Shown: positions 25,525-34,637, counted from the stretch's first letter. The stretch: 64,000 nt of DNA from Pseudomonadales bacterium (GCA_024234325.1 JACKOJ010000005.1:196602-260601); one strand, 5' to 3'. The notes: a model not told the origin generated them from the sequence alone. A program made the numbers and translations.

Positions 25525-26733
25525 GTGTTTACAGACTTCTCCCTTGAATCCTCCTTGCAGAAAGCCCTCGACAAACTGGGCTTCACTCAACCTACCCCTG
25601 TGCAGCAGCAGGTATTGCCGCTGGCGCTTGCCGGGCGCGACCTGCTGGTGAATGCCGCTACAGGTAGTGGCAAGACGGTGGCCTTTGCCCTGCCCATCCT
25701 GCAGGGGCTGCTGACGAAACCGGCTCCCAAAGAGGGAACGCGCGCGCTGATCCTGGTGCCGACGCGGGAGCTGGCACGACAGATCGCGAAGGATTGTGAG
25801 CACCTGGCGGAGTTCACCGGACTGCGTGTCGGCGTGATCACCGGCGGGCAGGAACTGAAGGTTCAGCGCGCCATGCTGCGCAAGGATCCGGAGATTCTGG
25901 TCGCCACCCCCGGGCGTATGCTGGAGCTGACAAAGGAGGGCAGCACCGCCCTCGCGCATCTGGAGGCACTGGTGCTTGACGAGGCTGATCGTCTCTTCGA
26001 GATGGGCTTTGTCGAGGACGTGCTGGCTATCGTCGCCGCCTGCAATGAAGCGCGGCAGACGATGCTGCTGTCGGCCACGCTGCCTGCCGGGGTGCGCCGC
26101 CTCAGCCAGGTGCTCAATGCGCCGGCGCGCGTCATGCTCGACAAGGCGCGCGAGCAGCCTCATCAGAATATTCGCCAGCAGTTCATTCTGGCCGACGACA
26201 ACAAGCACAAGGAACGCCTGCTGCTCTGGCTGCTGGAAAACGAGCCCTTCGAGCGTGCGCTGGTGTTCACCAACACGCGTGACATGGCGACCCACCTCAG
26301 CGGTGTGATGCGCTACCGCGATCAAGCCGCCGGCTATCTGCACGGAGAAGTGAAGCAGGACATCCGCACCAAGACCATTCGCGCCTTCCGCGAAGGCAAG
26401 CTCAAGGTGCTGATTGCCAGTGATGTGGCCTCGCGAGGGCTCGACGTCAAGGGCGTGAATCTGGTCGTAAATTTCGATATGGCGCGCAAGGGCGATGACC
26501 ATGTGCATCGCATCGGCCGTACCGGGCGTGGTGGCGAGCAGGGGCTGGCCGTGTCGCTGATCGCTCCCAACGAGTGGAACCTGAAGGCCTCCATTGAACG
26601 CTACCTCAATGTCAAAATGGAATCGCGCAAGGTCGCGGACTGCCCCGGCACCTACAAGGGGCCGAAGAAGCTGAAGGCTTCGGGCAAGGCGGCTGCTACC
26701 AGCAAGCGCAAGAAGAAGCCTGCCAAGAAATGA
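25525..26733 (+). CDS. DEAD-box RNA helicase (SrmB/RhlE-like)
   Basis: 402 residues from a GTG at 25525, chosen because AGGA lies seven bases upstream and the Q-motif region (FTDFSLESSLQKALDKLGF) starts immediately; the ATG at 25468 would add a basic leader. All core motifs are present: ATGSGKT (I), PTRELA (Ia), TPGR (Ib), DEAD (II), SAT (III), then RecA domain 2 with VLIASDVASRGLD (V) and HRIGRTGR (VI). The C-terminal tail is Lys-rich (KKLKASGKAA, KRKKKPAKK) and should bind RNA. Enzymes of this type unwind RNA in ribosome assembly or mRNA decay. It overlaps the DUF1415 gene by four bases. Confidence 0.92.
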   Translation: MFTDFSLESSLQKALDKLGFTQPTPVQQQVLPLALAGRDLLVNAATGSGKTVAFALPILQGLLTKPAPKEGTRALILVPTRELARQIAKDCEHLAEFTGLRVGVITGGQELKVQRAMLRKDPEILVATPGRMLELTKEGSTALAHLEALVLDEADRLFEMGFVEDVLAIVAACNEARQTMLLSATLPAGVRRLSQVLNAPARVMLDKAREQPHQNIRQQFILADDNKHKERLLLWLLENEPFERALVFTNTRDMATHLSGVMRYRDQAAGYLHGEVKQDIRTKTIRAFREGKLKVLIASDVASRGLDVKGVNLVVNFDMARKGDDHVHRIGRTGRGGEQGLAVSLIAPNEWNLKASIERYLNVKMESRKVADCPGTYKGPKKLKASGKAAATSKRKKKPAKK

Positions 26734-27287
26734 GCGCGCTGAAAGAACAGGTGACGCTGGCAACGCGGCGCTGGCTTGAGGAGGCGGTTATCGGGCTGAA
26801 CCTGTGCCCGTTTGCCCGTCGCGAGCATGAACAAGGACGCATTCACTTTGCTGTCTGTGAAGAGACAGACGCCGAGGCGCTTCTGCTGTCCTTTGCCACC
26901 GAACTGCTGCGCCTGGAGCAGGACGCCCAGATTGAGACCACGCTGCTGATTTTTGCCCGCGCGCTGGCGGACTTCGATGACTACCTGGACTTGCTGGACA
27001 TGGCCCAGGCCTGGCTGGAAGAGCAGGGGCTTGAGGGTGTTTACCAGCTTGCCAGTTTCCATCCCGACTATGTGTTTGCAGACTCACCGGAGACCGATGC
27101 CGCGAACTGCACCAATCGTGCTCCCTGGCCGGTGATTCATCTGCTGCGGGAAGAGAGTGTGGAACAGGCGGTGGCGGCGCATCGCGATACTGCCGCCATT
27201 CCCGAGCGCAACATCGCGTTGGCGCGGGAGAAAGGCATGGCGTACTGGGATGCCCTGCTGACGCGATTGCGTGAGGGCGGGCGCTGA
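26730..27287 (+). CDS. DUF1415 protein
   Basis: 185 residues. The N-terminal segment TRRWLEEAVIGLNLCPFA and the later YQLASFHPDYVFADS, with a conserved NRAPWPVIHLLRE, are the hallmarks of DUF1415, a cytosolic proteobacterial family without known activity. The start ATG overlaps the helicase stop (ATGA), so translation is coupled and the two products may act together in RNA metabolism; that is inference from context. Confidence 0.9.
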   Translation: MSALKEQVTLATRRWLEEAVIGLNLCPFARREHEQGRIHFAVCEETDAEALLLSFATELLRLEQDAQIETTLLIFARALADFDDYLDLLDMAQAWLEEQGLEGVYQLASFHPDYVFADSPETDAANCTNRAPWPVIHLLREESVEQAVAAHRDTAAIPERNIALAREKGMAYWDALLTRLREGGR

Positions 27288-27288
27288 T

Positions 27289-27624
27289 TCAGATAAAGCT
27301 GAACGTGAGCAGCATATTGGTGAGGTTCAGCAGCAGGAACAGCATGGCGATGCGGGCCAGGGCCTTGCCCGGGTCGCTGCCGCGATAGAAGCGCTGTACA
27401 CCGATCAGCAATACAAAGGAATAGGCGATTGTTACGACCAGCAGGATGACATAAGGCACCCAGTTGCGTTCGGCCACCAGCACACTGCCAATCAGGAAAA
27501 AGATAACAGCGCCAATCCAGTACAGCGTCCAGTAGGTGCGGGCGAGCCCGTAGTTGGCGCCACTCAGAAAGCGGCCAAGGGCACTGTCGGGTGCCGGGGA
27601 GTGGTTTGTACTGCTGCCCGTCAT
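27289..27624 (-). CDS. Small integral membrane protein, unknown
   Basis: 111 residues from ATG 27624 (AGGGAA upstream). After a polar head of about 25 residues, three hydrophobic segments follow (YWTLYWIGAVIFFLIGSVLV, VPYVILLVVTIAYSFVLLIG, and ARIAMLFLLLNLTNMLLTF). I recognise no family or active-site motif. It is convergent with the DUF1415 gene, two bases away. Codon use looks like that of its neighbours, so it is probably a real gene. Confidence 0.65.
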   Translation of the reverse strand: MTGSSTNHSPAPDSALGRFLSGANYGLARTYWTLYWIGAVIFFLIGSVLVAERNWVPYVILLVVTIAYSFVLLIGVQRFYRGSDPGKALARIAMLFLLLNLTNMLLTFSFI

Positions 27625-27743
27625 GTTGTGATTCCCTTTTCTATTGGTGCCCGCCAAACCAGCAGGGCGCGCCAAGTGTAGCCATTCCCGCCGGGCGGGG
27701 GCAAGCCGGATGCGATAAACGGAATTTCCTGCAGGTACCTTTA

Positions 27744-27815
27744 TTCATCGCCAGCAGGACGTGCTCCTAAATGGTGCGGTACGGACTGCAGCAGCCAGCC
27801 CTGCTGGCGATATGG
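27744..27815. repeat. Pair of inverted REP-like elements
   Basis: A minus-oriented copy (27744-27772, core TCGCCAGCAGGACGTGCTCCT) faces a plus-oriented copy (27789-27815, core GCCAGCCCTGCTGGCGA). The 11-base TCGCCAGCAGG / CCTGCTGGCGA ends are exact complements, so the pair can fold into one large cruciform, as in bacterial interspersed mosaic elements. Confidence 0.65.
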
Positions 27816-27882
27816 GCAGGGCAGCGTCATTGCTGCTATGCTTTCCGCCTTGCAGGACCGTGCCACACCACCGGGAGACAGC

Positions 27883-28479
27883 ATGCTCAACACCGTTCGC
27901 AGCCACTTCTACGCCTATATCAGCAAAATCCGTTGGTTGCAGCGCTGGGGGCTGAAGCGCAACGTCATCAACGAGAACGTGATGGAGCACAGCTGGGAAG
28001 TGGCGACGATCGCCCATGCCCTGGGCACCATCCGCAACCGCTGTTTCGACGGCACGCTGGACGTGAATGCGGTAGTGGTCGCGGCGCTGTATCACGACTG
28101 TGGCGAAGTGATCACAGGCGATATGCCCTCACCAATCAAGTATCATTCCCCCGAAATCACCCGGGCCTACAAGGCGGTGGAAAAGCAGGCCGAGCATGAG
28201 TTGCTGAGCCTGTTGCCGGATGCCCTGCAGCAGGATTTTCGCGGCGTGCTGCTGCACGACGAAATTCCCGCCGAACACCTGCAGATCATCAAGGCGGCGG
28301 ATACCCTGTGCGCCTATATCAAGTGCCGCTCCGAGGTGATGGCAGGCAATGCCGAATTTTCCCAGGCAGAAAAGGACGTGAAGGCGCGCCTTGAACGCTT
28401 TGATCTGCCCGAGGTGCACTACTTTCTCGAAACCTTTGTGCCCAGCTATGGGCTGACGCTTGACGAGCTGCTGAAATAA
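27883..28479 (+). CDS. yfbR: YfbR-type HD-domain 5'-deoxynucleotidase
   Basis: 198 residues from ATG 27883 (GGGAG upstream), matching the 199 of E. coli YfbR; an ATG at 27838 adds an unrelated leader. The HD-domain metal motifs are present: His in NVMEHSWEVATIAHAL, the HD pair in ALYHDCGEVITGDMP, and the distal Asp in IKAADTLCAYIKC. The enzyme removes phosphate from deoxyribonucleoside 5'-monophosphates in dNTP pool control and thymidylate synthesis by the dCTP route. Single gene between a REP pair and ppc. Confidence 0.93.
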   Translation: MLNTVRSHFYAYISKIRWLQRWGLKRNVINENVMEHSWEVATIAHALGTIRNRCFDGTLDVNAVVVAALYHDCGEVITGDMPSPIKYHSPEITRAYKAVEKQAEHELLSLLPDALQQDFRGVLLHDEIPAEHLQIIKAADTLCAYIKCRSEVMAGNAEFSQAEKDVKARLERFDLPEVHYFLETFVPSYGLTLDELLK

Positions 28480-28510
28480 CACGCCTGCTGACAGGAGGAT
28501 TGCACACACA

Positions 28511-31081
28511 ATGGTAGACCAGGTCGCCAAGACGTTTTCCGAGCTCGTTGAGCTGAAATTCCAGCTGTATAACAGTCTTTTTCTGACCCTGCCGCTCGAC
28601 GCGGTGGAGCAGACCGGCACCCTGTTGCCCCTCCTCAGCGAGGCCTGCACCCACGGGCTGGACCAGGGGCTGAGCCCCGCCGAGATCGTGCAGAACTTCT
28701 TCGAGGTACACCGCCCCCAGTTCGGTGAACAGGAACAGATCCAGTTCCTGTTCAAGGTGATTCAGTATGTGGAGCGCCAGGTGGTGCTGGTGGATGCGCT
28801 CGAAGATGCCTCGTACAGCCGGATTCACCGCGTGGCGGGCAAGGGCTCGCTGGTGCAACTGGTGGAGCGTGCGCGCGACAATGATCTGAACGATAAGCTG
28901 GGTGAATTGCTGGAGAATTTTGGCGTACGCGTGGTGCTCACGGCCCACCCCACCCAGTTCTACACCGGCCCGGTGCTGGCGATTATTTCCGACCTTACTG
29001 ACGCCCTGTCCAAAGATGAAGTCGGCACCGCGCGCGACCTTCTGCAGCAACTGGGCAACACGCCCTTCTTCCAGAAGGAGAAGCCTACCCCCTTCGACGA
29101 GGCGGTGCTGCTGACCTGGTATCTCGGCAATATTTTCTACCCCGGCATCGGCGACATCGTGGACAAGCTGGCAGAGTTCCACCCGGACAAGGTCACCGCG
29201 AACCAGGAGCTGATTTCCATCGGCTTCTGGCCCGGAGGCGATCGCGACGGCAACCCGTTCGTCACCACCGAGACGACGCTGCGCGTGGCGGCGAAGCTGC
29301 GCTATACCATTCTGAGCTGCTACCACCAGAACATCCGCGCGCTCAAACGGCGCCTGAGTTTCCGCGACACCTACAAACGACTGGAGGCGCTGGAGCAGAG
29401 CCTGCATCAGGAGCTCAGCGAATCCGCCATCAGCGAACCACTCTCCATGGAGCATTTCCTGCGCGAACTGGATGAGATCGAGTCTGTCCTGGTGGAACAG
29501 CACCAGGGGCTGTACCGTGATCAGCTACAGTCCTTCCGACGCAAACTGAAGCTGTTCGGTTTCCACTTTGCCAGTCTCGATATCCGTCAGGACAGCCGCA
29601 TTATCGCCACTGCGTTCAAGTCAGTTTCTGCAAAGGTGCCAGGTCTGCTTCCCGATGATTTTGATCAGCGTGATGACGCTGGCAAGATCGATTGCCTGCT
29701 GCAGATTCGCGGCAGCGTGAACCCGCAGGATTTCGAGGAGCCGGTGCTGCAGGACACGCTGGCTTCCTTCGGTGTGATTCGTCGCATTCAGGCACTCAAC
29801 GGCCCGCGCGCGGCGCACCGCTATATCATCAGCAACTGCCGTGGCCCGGTGGATCTCGCGCGTGTACACGCCCTGTTCCGGCTCTGCGGCTGGGGCGACG
29901 AGGCGATCACGGCAGACATCGTGCCCCTGTTCGAGACGGTGGACGATCTGCGCGGTGCCGGGGAGGCCATGTCGGCGATTTACGAACACCCGATCTACAG
30001 GGCGCATCTGCAGCAGCGCCGCAGTCGCCAGACGGTGATGCTGGGTTTCTCCGATGGCACCAAGGACGGCGGCTACCTGATGGCCAACTGGTCCATCTAC
30101 CGCGCCAAGGAAGACCTGACCCGAGTCTCGCGCGCCGCCGGTGTCGAGGTGCTGTTTTTCGACGGTCGTGGTGGTCCGCCCGCACGCGGGGGTGGCGATA
30201 CCTATCTGTTCTACGCCGCCCTGGGCAAGAAGATCGAGAGCAACCAGATCCAGATGACCGTGCAGGGGCAGACCATCTCTACCCTCTACGGCATCAAGGC
30301 CGCCGCCGTGCACAACATGAGCCAGTTGTTGACGGCGGGGCTGGAGAACAACCTGTACGAGCGCCCCGAACGGGAGCTGGATGCCGAGCAGCGCACGCTG
30401 CTGATGACGCTGTCCGAATCCAGCTATCGCGCCTACGATGCGTTCAAGAAACATCCGCTCTTCCTGCCGTATCTGGAGGAAATGAGCACGCTGAAGTATT
30501 ACGCCATGACCAATATCGGCAGCCGTCCGGCGAAGCGGGGCGGGGGCAGCAGCCTGGCGTTTGAGGATCTGCGGGCCATTCCCTTCGTCGGCGCCTGGAG
30601 CCAGTTGAAACAGAATGTGCCCGGCTTCTACGGGTTGGGCACGGCGCTGAAGGCGCAGGAAGACGCCGGTCGCTGGGAAGATTGCGTGGCGCTCTACCAG
30701 CGCTCGCGCTTCTTCCGCGCGCTGATCTCCAACAGCATGCAGAGCATGAAGAAGACCAATTTCGAACTCACGCGTTATATGGAGAAGGATCCGCGTTTCG
30801 GCGGGTTCTGGACCACGCTGCATGAGGAGTACCAGCTCAGCCGGGCCATGGTGCTGAAGATTTCCGGGCAGAAGTGGCTGCTGGAAGACAATCACCGCAG
30901 CCGCATGAGCATTCAGTTACGCGAGCGCGTAGTGCTGCCGCTGCTGACTGTGCAGCAGTATGCGCTGATGCGCATCCAGCAGGCCCGCAGCAGTGGCGAG
31001 GGCGAGACGCTGGAGCTGTACGAGAAGATGGTGATGCGTTCCCTGTTCGGCAACATCAACGCCAGCCGGAATTCCGCATGA
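28511..31081 (+). CDS. ppc: Phosphoenolpyruvate carboxylase
   Basis: 856 residues. It makes oxaloacetate from PEP and bicarbonate, feeding the TCA cycle. The catalytic His146 is in VLTAHPTQ. GGDRDGNPFV and the glycine loop GRGGPPARGGG follow, and the C-terminus ends NINASRNSA near the canonical RNTG. The second signature reads GFSDGTKDGGYLMANW instead of the common proteobacterial GYSDSxKDAG, and the glycine loop carries PPA where most have SIG or TVG. These variants recall the branch I associate with Bacteroidetes enzymes, so this may be a divergent or transferred copy. AGGAGG-like sequence precedes the ATG. Its stop overlaps the start of the MHS transporter gene. Confidence 0.9.
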   Translation: MVDQVAKTFSELVELKFQLYNSLFLTLPLDAVEQTGTLLPLLSEACTHGLDQGLSPAEIVQNFFEVHRPQFGEQEQIQFLFKVIQYVERQVVLVDALEDASYSRIHRVAGKGSLVQLVERARDNDLNDKLGELLENFGVRVVLTAHPTQFYTGPVLAIISDLTDALSKDEVGTARDLLQQLGNTPFFQKEKPTPFDEAVLLTWYLGNIFYPGIGDIVDKLAEFHPDKVTANQELISIGFWPGGDRDGNPFVTTETTLRVAAKLRYTILSCYHQNIRALKRRLSFRDTYKRLEALEQSLHQELSESAISEPLSMEHFLRELDEIESVLVEQHQGLYRDQLQSFRRKLKLFGFHFASLDIRQDSRIIATAFKSVSAKVPGLLPDDFDQRDDAGKIDCLLQIRGSVNPQDFEEPVLQDTLASFGVIRRIQALNGPRAAHRYIISNCRGPVDLARVHALFRLCGWGDEAITADIVPLFETVDDLRGAGEAMSAIYEHPIYRAHLQQRRSRQTVMLGFSDGTKDGGYLMANWSIYRAKEDLTRVSRAAGVEVLFFDGRGGPPARGGGDTYLFYAALGKKIESNQIQMTVQGQTISTLYGIKAAAVHNMSQLLTAGLENNLYERPERELDAEQRTLLMTLSESSYRAYDAFKKHPLFLPYLEEMSTLKYYAMTNIGSRPAKRGGGSSLAFEDLRAIPFVGAWSQLKQNVPGFYGLGTALKAQEDAGRWEDCVALYQRSRFFRALISNSMQSMKKTNFELTRYMEKDPRFGGFWTTLHEEYQLSRAMVLKISGQKWLLEDNHRSRMSIQLRERVVLPLLTVQQYALMRIQQARSSGEGETLELYEKMVMRSLFGNINASRNSA

Positions 31082-32334
31082 ACCCGCGCCGCATCCTGTT
31101 CGCCAGCCTGGTCGGCACCACCATCGAGTTTTTCGATTTCTACATCTATGGCACGGCGGCGGTGCTGGTGTTTCCCCAGTTGTTTTTCCCTGGGGGCGAT
31201 CCGGCCACGGCCACGCTGCAATCCCTGGCCACCTTCGCACTCGCCTTCTTCGCACGTCCGCTGGGCTCCGCCCTGTTCGGGCATTTTGGGGATCGCATCG
31301 GGCGCAAGGCCACGCTGGTAGCGGCATTGCTGACCATGGGCCTGTCCACTGTGATGATCGGTCTGTTGCCCACCTACGCGAGCATTGGCGTTCTGGCGCC
31401 GGCGCTGCTGGCACTGTGCCGCTTTGGTCAGGGCATCGGCCTGGGGGGCGAGTGGGGCGGTGCCGTGCTGCTGGCGACGGAGAATGCGCCGGAGGGCAAG
31501 CGCGCCTGGTACGGCATGTTCCCGCAGCTCGGGGCCCCCATCGGTTTCATTCTTTCCACGCTGGTGTTCGTGATGCTCAGCGCGGTGCTGAGCGAGGAAC
31601 AGTTCTTCGCCTGGGGCTGGCGTGTTCCCTTCCTTGCCAGTGCACTGCTGGTGTTCGTCGGCCTCTACGTGCGCCTGCAGATCACCGAGACGCAGGCCTT
31701 CCAGAGTGCCATCGACAACGACGAACGGGTGAAGGTGCCTCTTGTCACGGTATTGCGCGAGCATACCCGCACACTGATCCTGGCCACGCTGATGGCGACT
31801 ACGACCTTTGTGGTGTTCTACCTGATGACCGTGTTTACCCTGAGCTGGGGCACCAGCGAACTCGGTTTCCTGCGGCAGGATTTCCTGATGATGCAACTGG
31901 TGGGCGTGCTGTTCTTCGGTGCGCTGATTCCTGTGTCTGCCGTGGTGGCCGACCGTGTGGGGCGTATCCGCATGTTGATCTATGCCACGCTGTTCATCAT
32001 GGCCTTCGGGCTGATCTTCGGCCCCCTGTTTGCGGGTGGCAGTGCCTTGATTGTCACGGTGATGCTCGCGCTGGGCCTGTCCTGCATGGGGCTGACCTAT
32101 GGCCCTCTCGGTACCGCGCTGTCGGAACTGTTCCCCACCTCGGTGCGCTACACCGGTGCGTCGATGGCTTTCAATCTGGCGGGCATCTTCGGCGGCTCCC
32201 TGGCGCCCTATATCGCCACCTGGCTGGCCGTGAACCACGGCATCGCGGCGGTGGGCTACTACCTCACCGGCATGGGCGTACTGACCCTCGCCGCGCTGCT
32301 GGTGATCAAGGGGTCAGGTTCCTACAGGGTCTGA
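31078..32334 (+). CDS. MHS-family (metabolite:H+ symporter) MFS transporter
   Basis: 418 residues from ATG 31078, which overlaps the ppc stop (ATGA). It starts with the family signature ASLVGTTIEFFDFYIYGTAA, followed by the motif-A loop FGDRIGRKATL and FGQGIGLGGEWGGAVLLATE in helix 4, all typical of the MHS group (ProP, ShiA, KgtP relatives). It imports an organic solute, often a di- or tricarboxylate or osmolyte, with protons. Coupling to ppc hints at uptake of a C4 or related carboxylate, but this is inference. The 3' end overlaps the convergent yaeQ by 13 bp. Confidence 0.92.
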   Translation: MNPRRILFASLVGTTIEFFDFYIYGTAAVLVFPQLFFPGGDPATATLQSLATFALAFFARPLGSALFGHFGDRIGRKATLVAALLTMGLSTVMIGLLPTYASIGVLAPALLALCRFGQGIGLGGEWGGAVLLATENAPEGKRAWYGMFPQLGAPIGFILSTLVFVMLSAVLSEEQFFAWGWRVPFLASALLVFVGLYVRLQITETQAFQSAIDNDERVKVPLVTVLREHTRTLILATLMATTTFVVFYLMTVFTLSWGTSELGFLRQDFLMMQLVGVLFFGALIPVSAVVADRVGRIRMLIYATLFIMAFGLIFGPLFAGGSALIVTVMLALGLSCMGLTYGPLGTALSELFPTSVRYTGASMAFNLAGIFGGSLAPYIATWLAVNHGIAAVGYYLTGMGVLTLAALLVIKGSGSYRV

Positions 32335-32876
32335 TCCTGTGCTTGCTTCAGCCAGCGCAGGCGCAGGCTGACTTCCTTCCGCCCATCCGACAGCGTAATC
32401 CCGTCGTCCTGAATCGTGCACTGCAAATCCATGCTGCGCTCGTACAGGGCGGCGATGTCGCCGTCTTCCACCTCCAGGCTGCCGACGCTGAGATTGTCGA
32501 AGCGCTGGAATTCGCTGCCGAACTTGCTCCACCAGGGGCCAGCATTGCGGGGCTGGTAGGTGTAGAGGAACACCTGCGCGGCACGCCCGCAGGCCTTGCG
32601 CACGCGCTTCTCTTCCGGCTGGCCGAGATCGATCCAGCAGGTGATGGCACCGGTGAGATCCTTTTCCCACAGATCGGGTTCGTCCTCGGTGCTGAGCCCT
32701 CGCGTAAACGCGAGGGCATCACTGGCGTGCAGGGCAAAGGCGAGCACGCGCATGAGCAGGCGCTCCTCGGTCTCGGAGGGGTGCTGGGCGATGGTCAGGC
32801 TGTGGGAGCCGAAATAGTCGCGGTTGAAATCGCAGAGCTGCAGTTGCGCCTTGCAGACCGTTGCTTTGGTGGCCAT
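32322..32876 (-). CDS. yaeQ: YaeQ-family protein
   Basis: 184 residues from ATG 32876. The YaeQ pattern is clear: MATKATVCKAQLQLCDFNRD at the start, then LTIAQHPSETEERLLMRVLAFAL and DLWEKDLTGAITCWIDLGQPE, with an Asp/Glu-rich PD-(D/E)XK-like core. YaeQ has a nuclease-like fold and was linked in E. coli to suppression of RfaH-related defects; its activity is unproven. Convergent with the MHS transporter, sharing 13 bp at the ends, with no terminator in between. Confidence 0.92.
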   Translation of the reverse strand: MATKATVCKAQLQLCDFNRDYFGSHSLTIAQHPSETEERLLMRVLAFALHASDALAFTRGLSTEDEPDLWEKDLTGAITCWIDLGQPEEKRVRKACGRAAQVFLYTYQPRNAGPWWSKFGSEFQRFDNLSVGSLEVEDGDIAALYERSMDLQCTIQDDGITLSDGRKEVSLRLRWLKQAQDQTL

Positions 32877-32988
32877 GGCATTCACTCGTGTGGATTAAGG
32901 CGCGGATGATCCCAGCAAGGCGGCGCTAAAGCAATGTTGATTCGCCGCCCCAGTAGCTCGACCCGGGTGGGGGAAGATGACATTCAGA

Positions 32989-33025
32989 GCACGCCAAAAA
33001 ACACACATCCCTGTGCAGGCTCGGC
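32989..33025 (+). repeat. Copy A of a repeat present in inverted copy at 33258
   Basis: The segment including CACATCCCTGTGCAGGCTCG matches the complement of 33258-33294 over about 37 bases with few mismatches and 22 identical in a row. Both lie in the 537-bp gene-free stretch 32886-33422. Short open frames here arise from the repeat and are not convincing genes. Confidence 0.8.
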
Positions 33026-33202
33026 CTGCGTTTCCGACCGCCTGGGATGGCGGGAGTGTCGGTATTGCAGGAGCAAATTGCCGACCTTGGCGCCCGACGC
33101 TCCTCCATCCCCGATACATCACACCACTCGGACTCTCTATCGGTTCGTCCCCTGTATCGCTCCGTTCCGGGCCGTTTCATCCTGCGCTTGGCACAATGTC
33201 AG

Positions 33203-33323
33203 TCCTGGCCAGAGGGTGTCCGCTTTCAGGACCGTCACGCACCAAGGACGGTGCGTGCCGAGCCTGCACAGGGATGTGCGCCTTTTGGCGTGTCCGGAAA
33301 GCGGACACCCTCTGGCCAGGACG
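33203..33323. repeat. Palindromic element with perfect 26-bp terminal inverted repeats
   Basis: Arms 33203-33228 and 33298-33323 are perfect complements (GTCCTGGCCAGAGGGTGTCC and six more bases). The 69-bp interior holds inverted copy B of the repeat at 32989 (33258-33294). The 121-bp size and perfect ends suggest a small non-autonomous mobile element or dispersed intergenic repeat. No target duplication is visible and there is no transposase. Confidence 0.75.
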
Positions 33324-33422
33324 AACTACGAAGCATACGCATCGCTCGTTCTTGCACCGCAACCGACCTTCCGTTAGTTTTGGACACCCTCCGGCGATCC
33401 GGGCTAACAAGAACAACGCACC

Positions 33423-34637
33423 ATGACTCACAAGTACACCATCGGCTTTGTCTTCGTGACCCTGCTGATCGACTCGATCGGTTTCGGCATCATCCTTCCC
33501 GTCATGCCCCAGCTCATCATGAGCGTCACAGGCGAAGGACTGTCCGATGCCGCCCGCTTTGGCGGCTGGCTCATGATGGTGTATGCCCTCATGCAGTTCT
33601 TCTTCTCGCCCGTGATGGGCAATATCTCCGACCGCTTCGGGCGTCGGCCCGTGTTGCTGCTGACCCTGCTGCTGCTCGGCATCGATTATCTGATCATGGC
33701 CTGGGCGCCCACACTGGCGTGGCTGTTCCTCGGACGCCTGATCGCCGGCATTGCCGCGTCCACCTACAGTACCTGTTATGCCGTGATTGCAGACGTCACG
33801 CCCGCCGAGAGACGCACCCAGACTTTCGGGCTGGTCGGAGCAGCCTTTGGCACCGGCTTTATTCTGGGCCCCCTCATCGGCGGCCTGCTGGGAGAATATG
33901 GCGCCCGCCTGCCCTTTGTGGCGGCTGCCGTGCTCGCATTCAGCAATCTCACCTTCGGTTTCTTTGTCATGCCCGAGACCCTGCCACAGGGCGAGCGTCG
34001 TGCGTTCAACTGGCGCCGGGCCAACCCCACCGGCACGCTGATGGCCCTGCGCAAGTATCCCGTGGTGATCGGACTGATCTTTGTCTATTTTTTGTTCATG
34101 ATGGGGCATCACGCACTGCCCAGCACCTGGACCTATTTCACCCTGGAGAAGTTTGCCTGGAGCGAGCGTGAGGTGGGTTATTCCTTCGCCTTCGTCGGCG
34201 TTCTGATGATCTTTACCCAGGCGTTCCTGCTGCGTCGGGTGGTGCCCCGTATCGGTCAGTACAAGGCGGCGCTGATCGGCTTCGGTTTCTGCCTGCTGTC
34301 CTTTGTCGGCTATGCCATGGCCAGCAGTAGCTGGATGCTCTACCTGTTCATGATCCCCGGTGCGCTACAGGGTTTTGTCATGCCGTCGGTCAACGGCATC
34401 ATGTCGGGGCAGATTCCGGCGAACTCCCAGGGCGAGCTGCAGGGCGGGGTGGCCAGCATGTCCAGCCTGACGTCCATTCTCAGCCCGCCCCTGATGACCG
34501 GAGCCTTTTACCTGTTCAGCAGGGACGACGCGCCGGTGTATTTCCCGGGAGCCCCGTTCGCGCTGGCGGCCCTGCTGACGGCCCTGGCGCTGCTGGTGTT
34601 CCTGCGCTCTGCAGAGCCGAAGCCCGCCGCTACCTGA
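33423..34637 (+). CDS. Tet/TCR-like MFS efflux transporter (DHA1)
   Basis: 404 residues, twelve helices. The start reads IGFVFVTLLIDSIGFGIILP, the loop 2-3 motif A is GNISDRFGRRPVLL, and helix 5 has GAAFGTGFILGPLIGG (motif C of antiporters). This is the layout of TetA-type proton antiporters of the inner membrane. Similarity to this branch alone does not show tetracycline export: chromosomal members handle many compounds, and no TetR-type regulator is adjacent. No clear Shine-Dalgarno precedes the ATG. The repeat-rich gap lies directly upstream. Confidence 0.88.
   Translation: MTHKYTIGFVFVTLLIDSIGFGIILPVMPQLIMSVTGEGLSDAARFGGWLMMVYALMQFFFSPVMGNISDRFGRRPVLLLTLLLLGIDYLIMAWAPTLAWLFLGRLIAGIAASTYSTCYAVIADVTPAERRTQTFGLVGAAFGTGFILGPLIGGLLGEYGARLPFVAAAVLAFSNLTFGFFVMPETLPQGERRAFNWRRANPTGTLMALRKYPVVIGLIFVYFLFMMGHHALPSTWTYFTLEKFAWSEREVGYSFAFVGVLMIFTQAFLLRRVVPRIGQYKAALIGFGFCLLSFVGYAMASSSWMLYLFMIPGALQGFVMPSVNGIMSGQIPANSQGELQGGVASMSSLTSILSPPLMTGAFYLFSRDDAPVYFPGAPFALAALLTALALLVFLRSAEPKPAAT

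Noticed and set aside
32977..33426. 149-codon frame in the repeat-rich gap
   Set aside because: Covers both repeat copies, lacks a family match or ribosome-binding site, and overlaps the start of the MFS gene; such peptides come from dispersed repeats.
33423..34637. Tetracycline resistance gene
   Set aside because: The protein is Tet-like in family, but no tetR neighbour or specific residues prove tetracycline export, so only the family is called.
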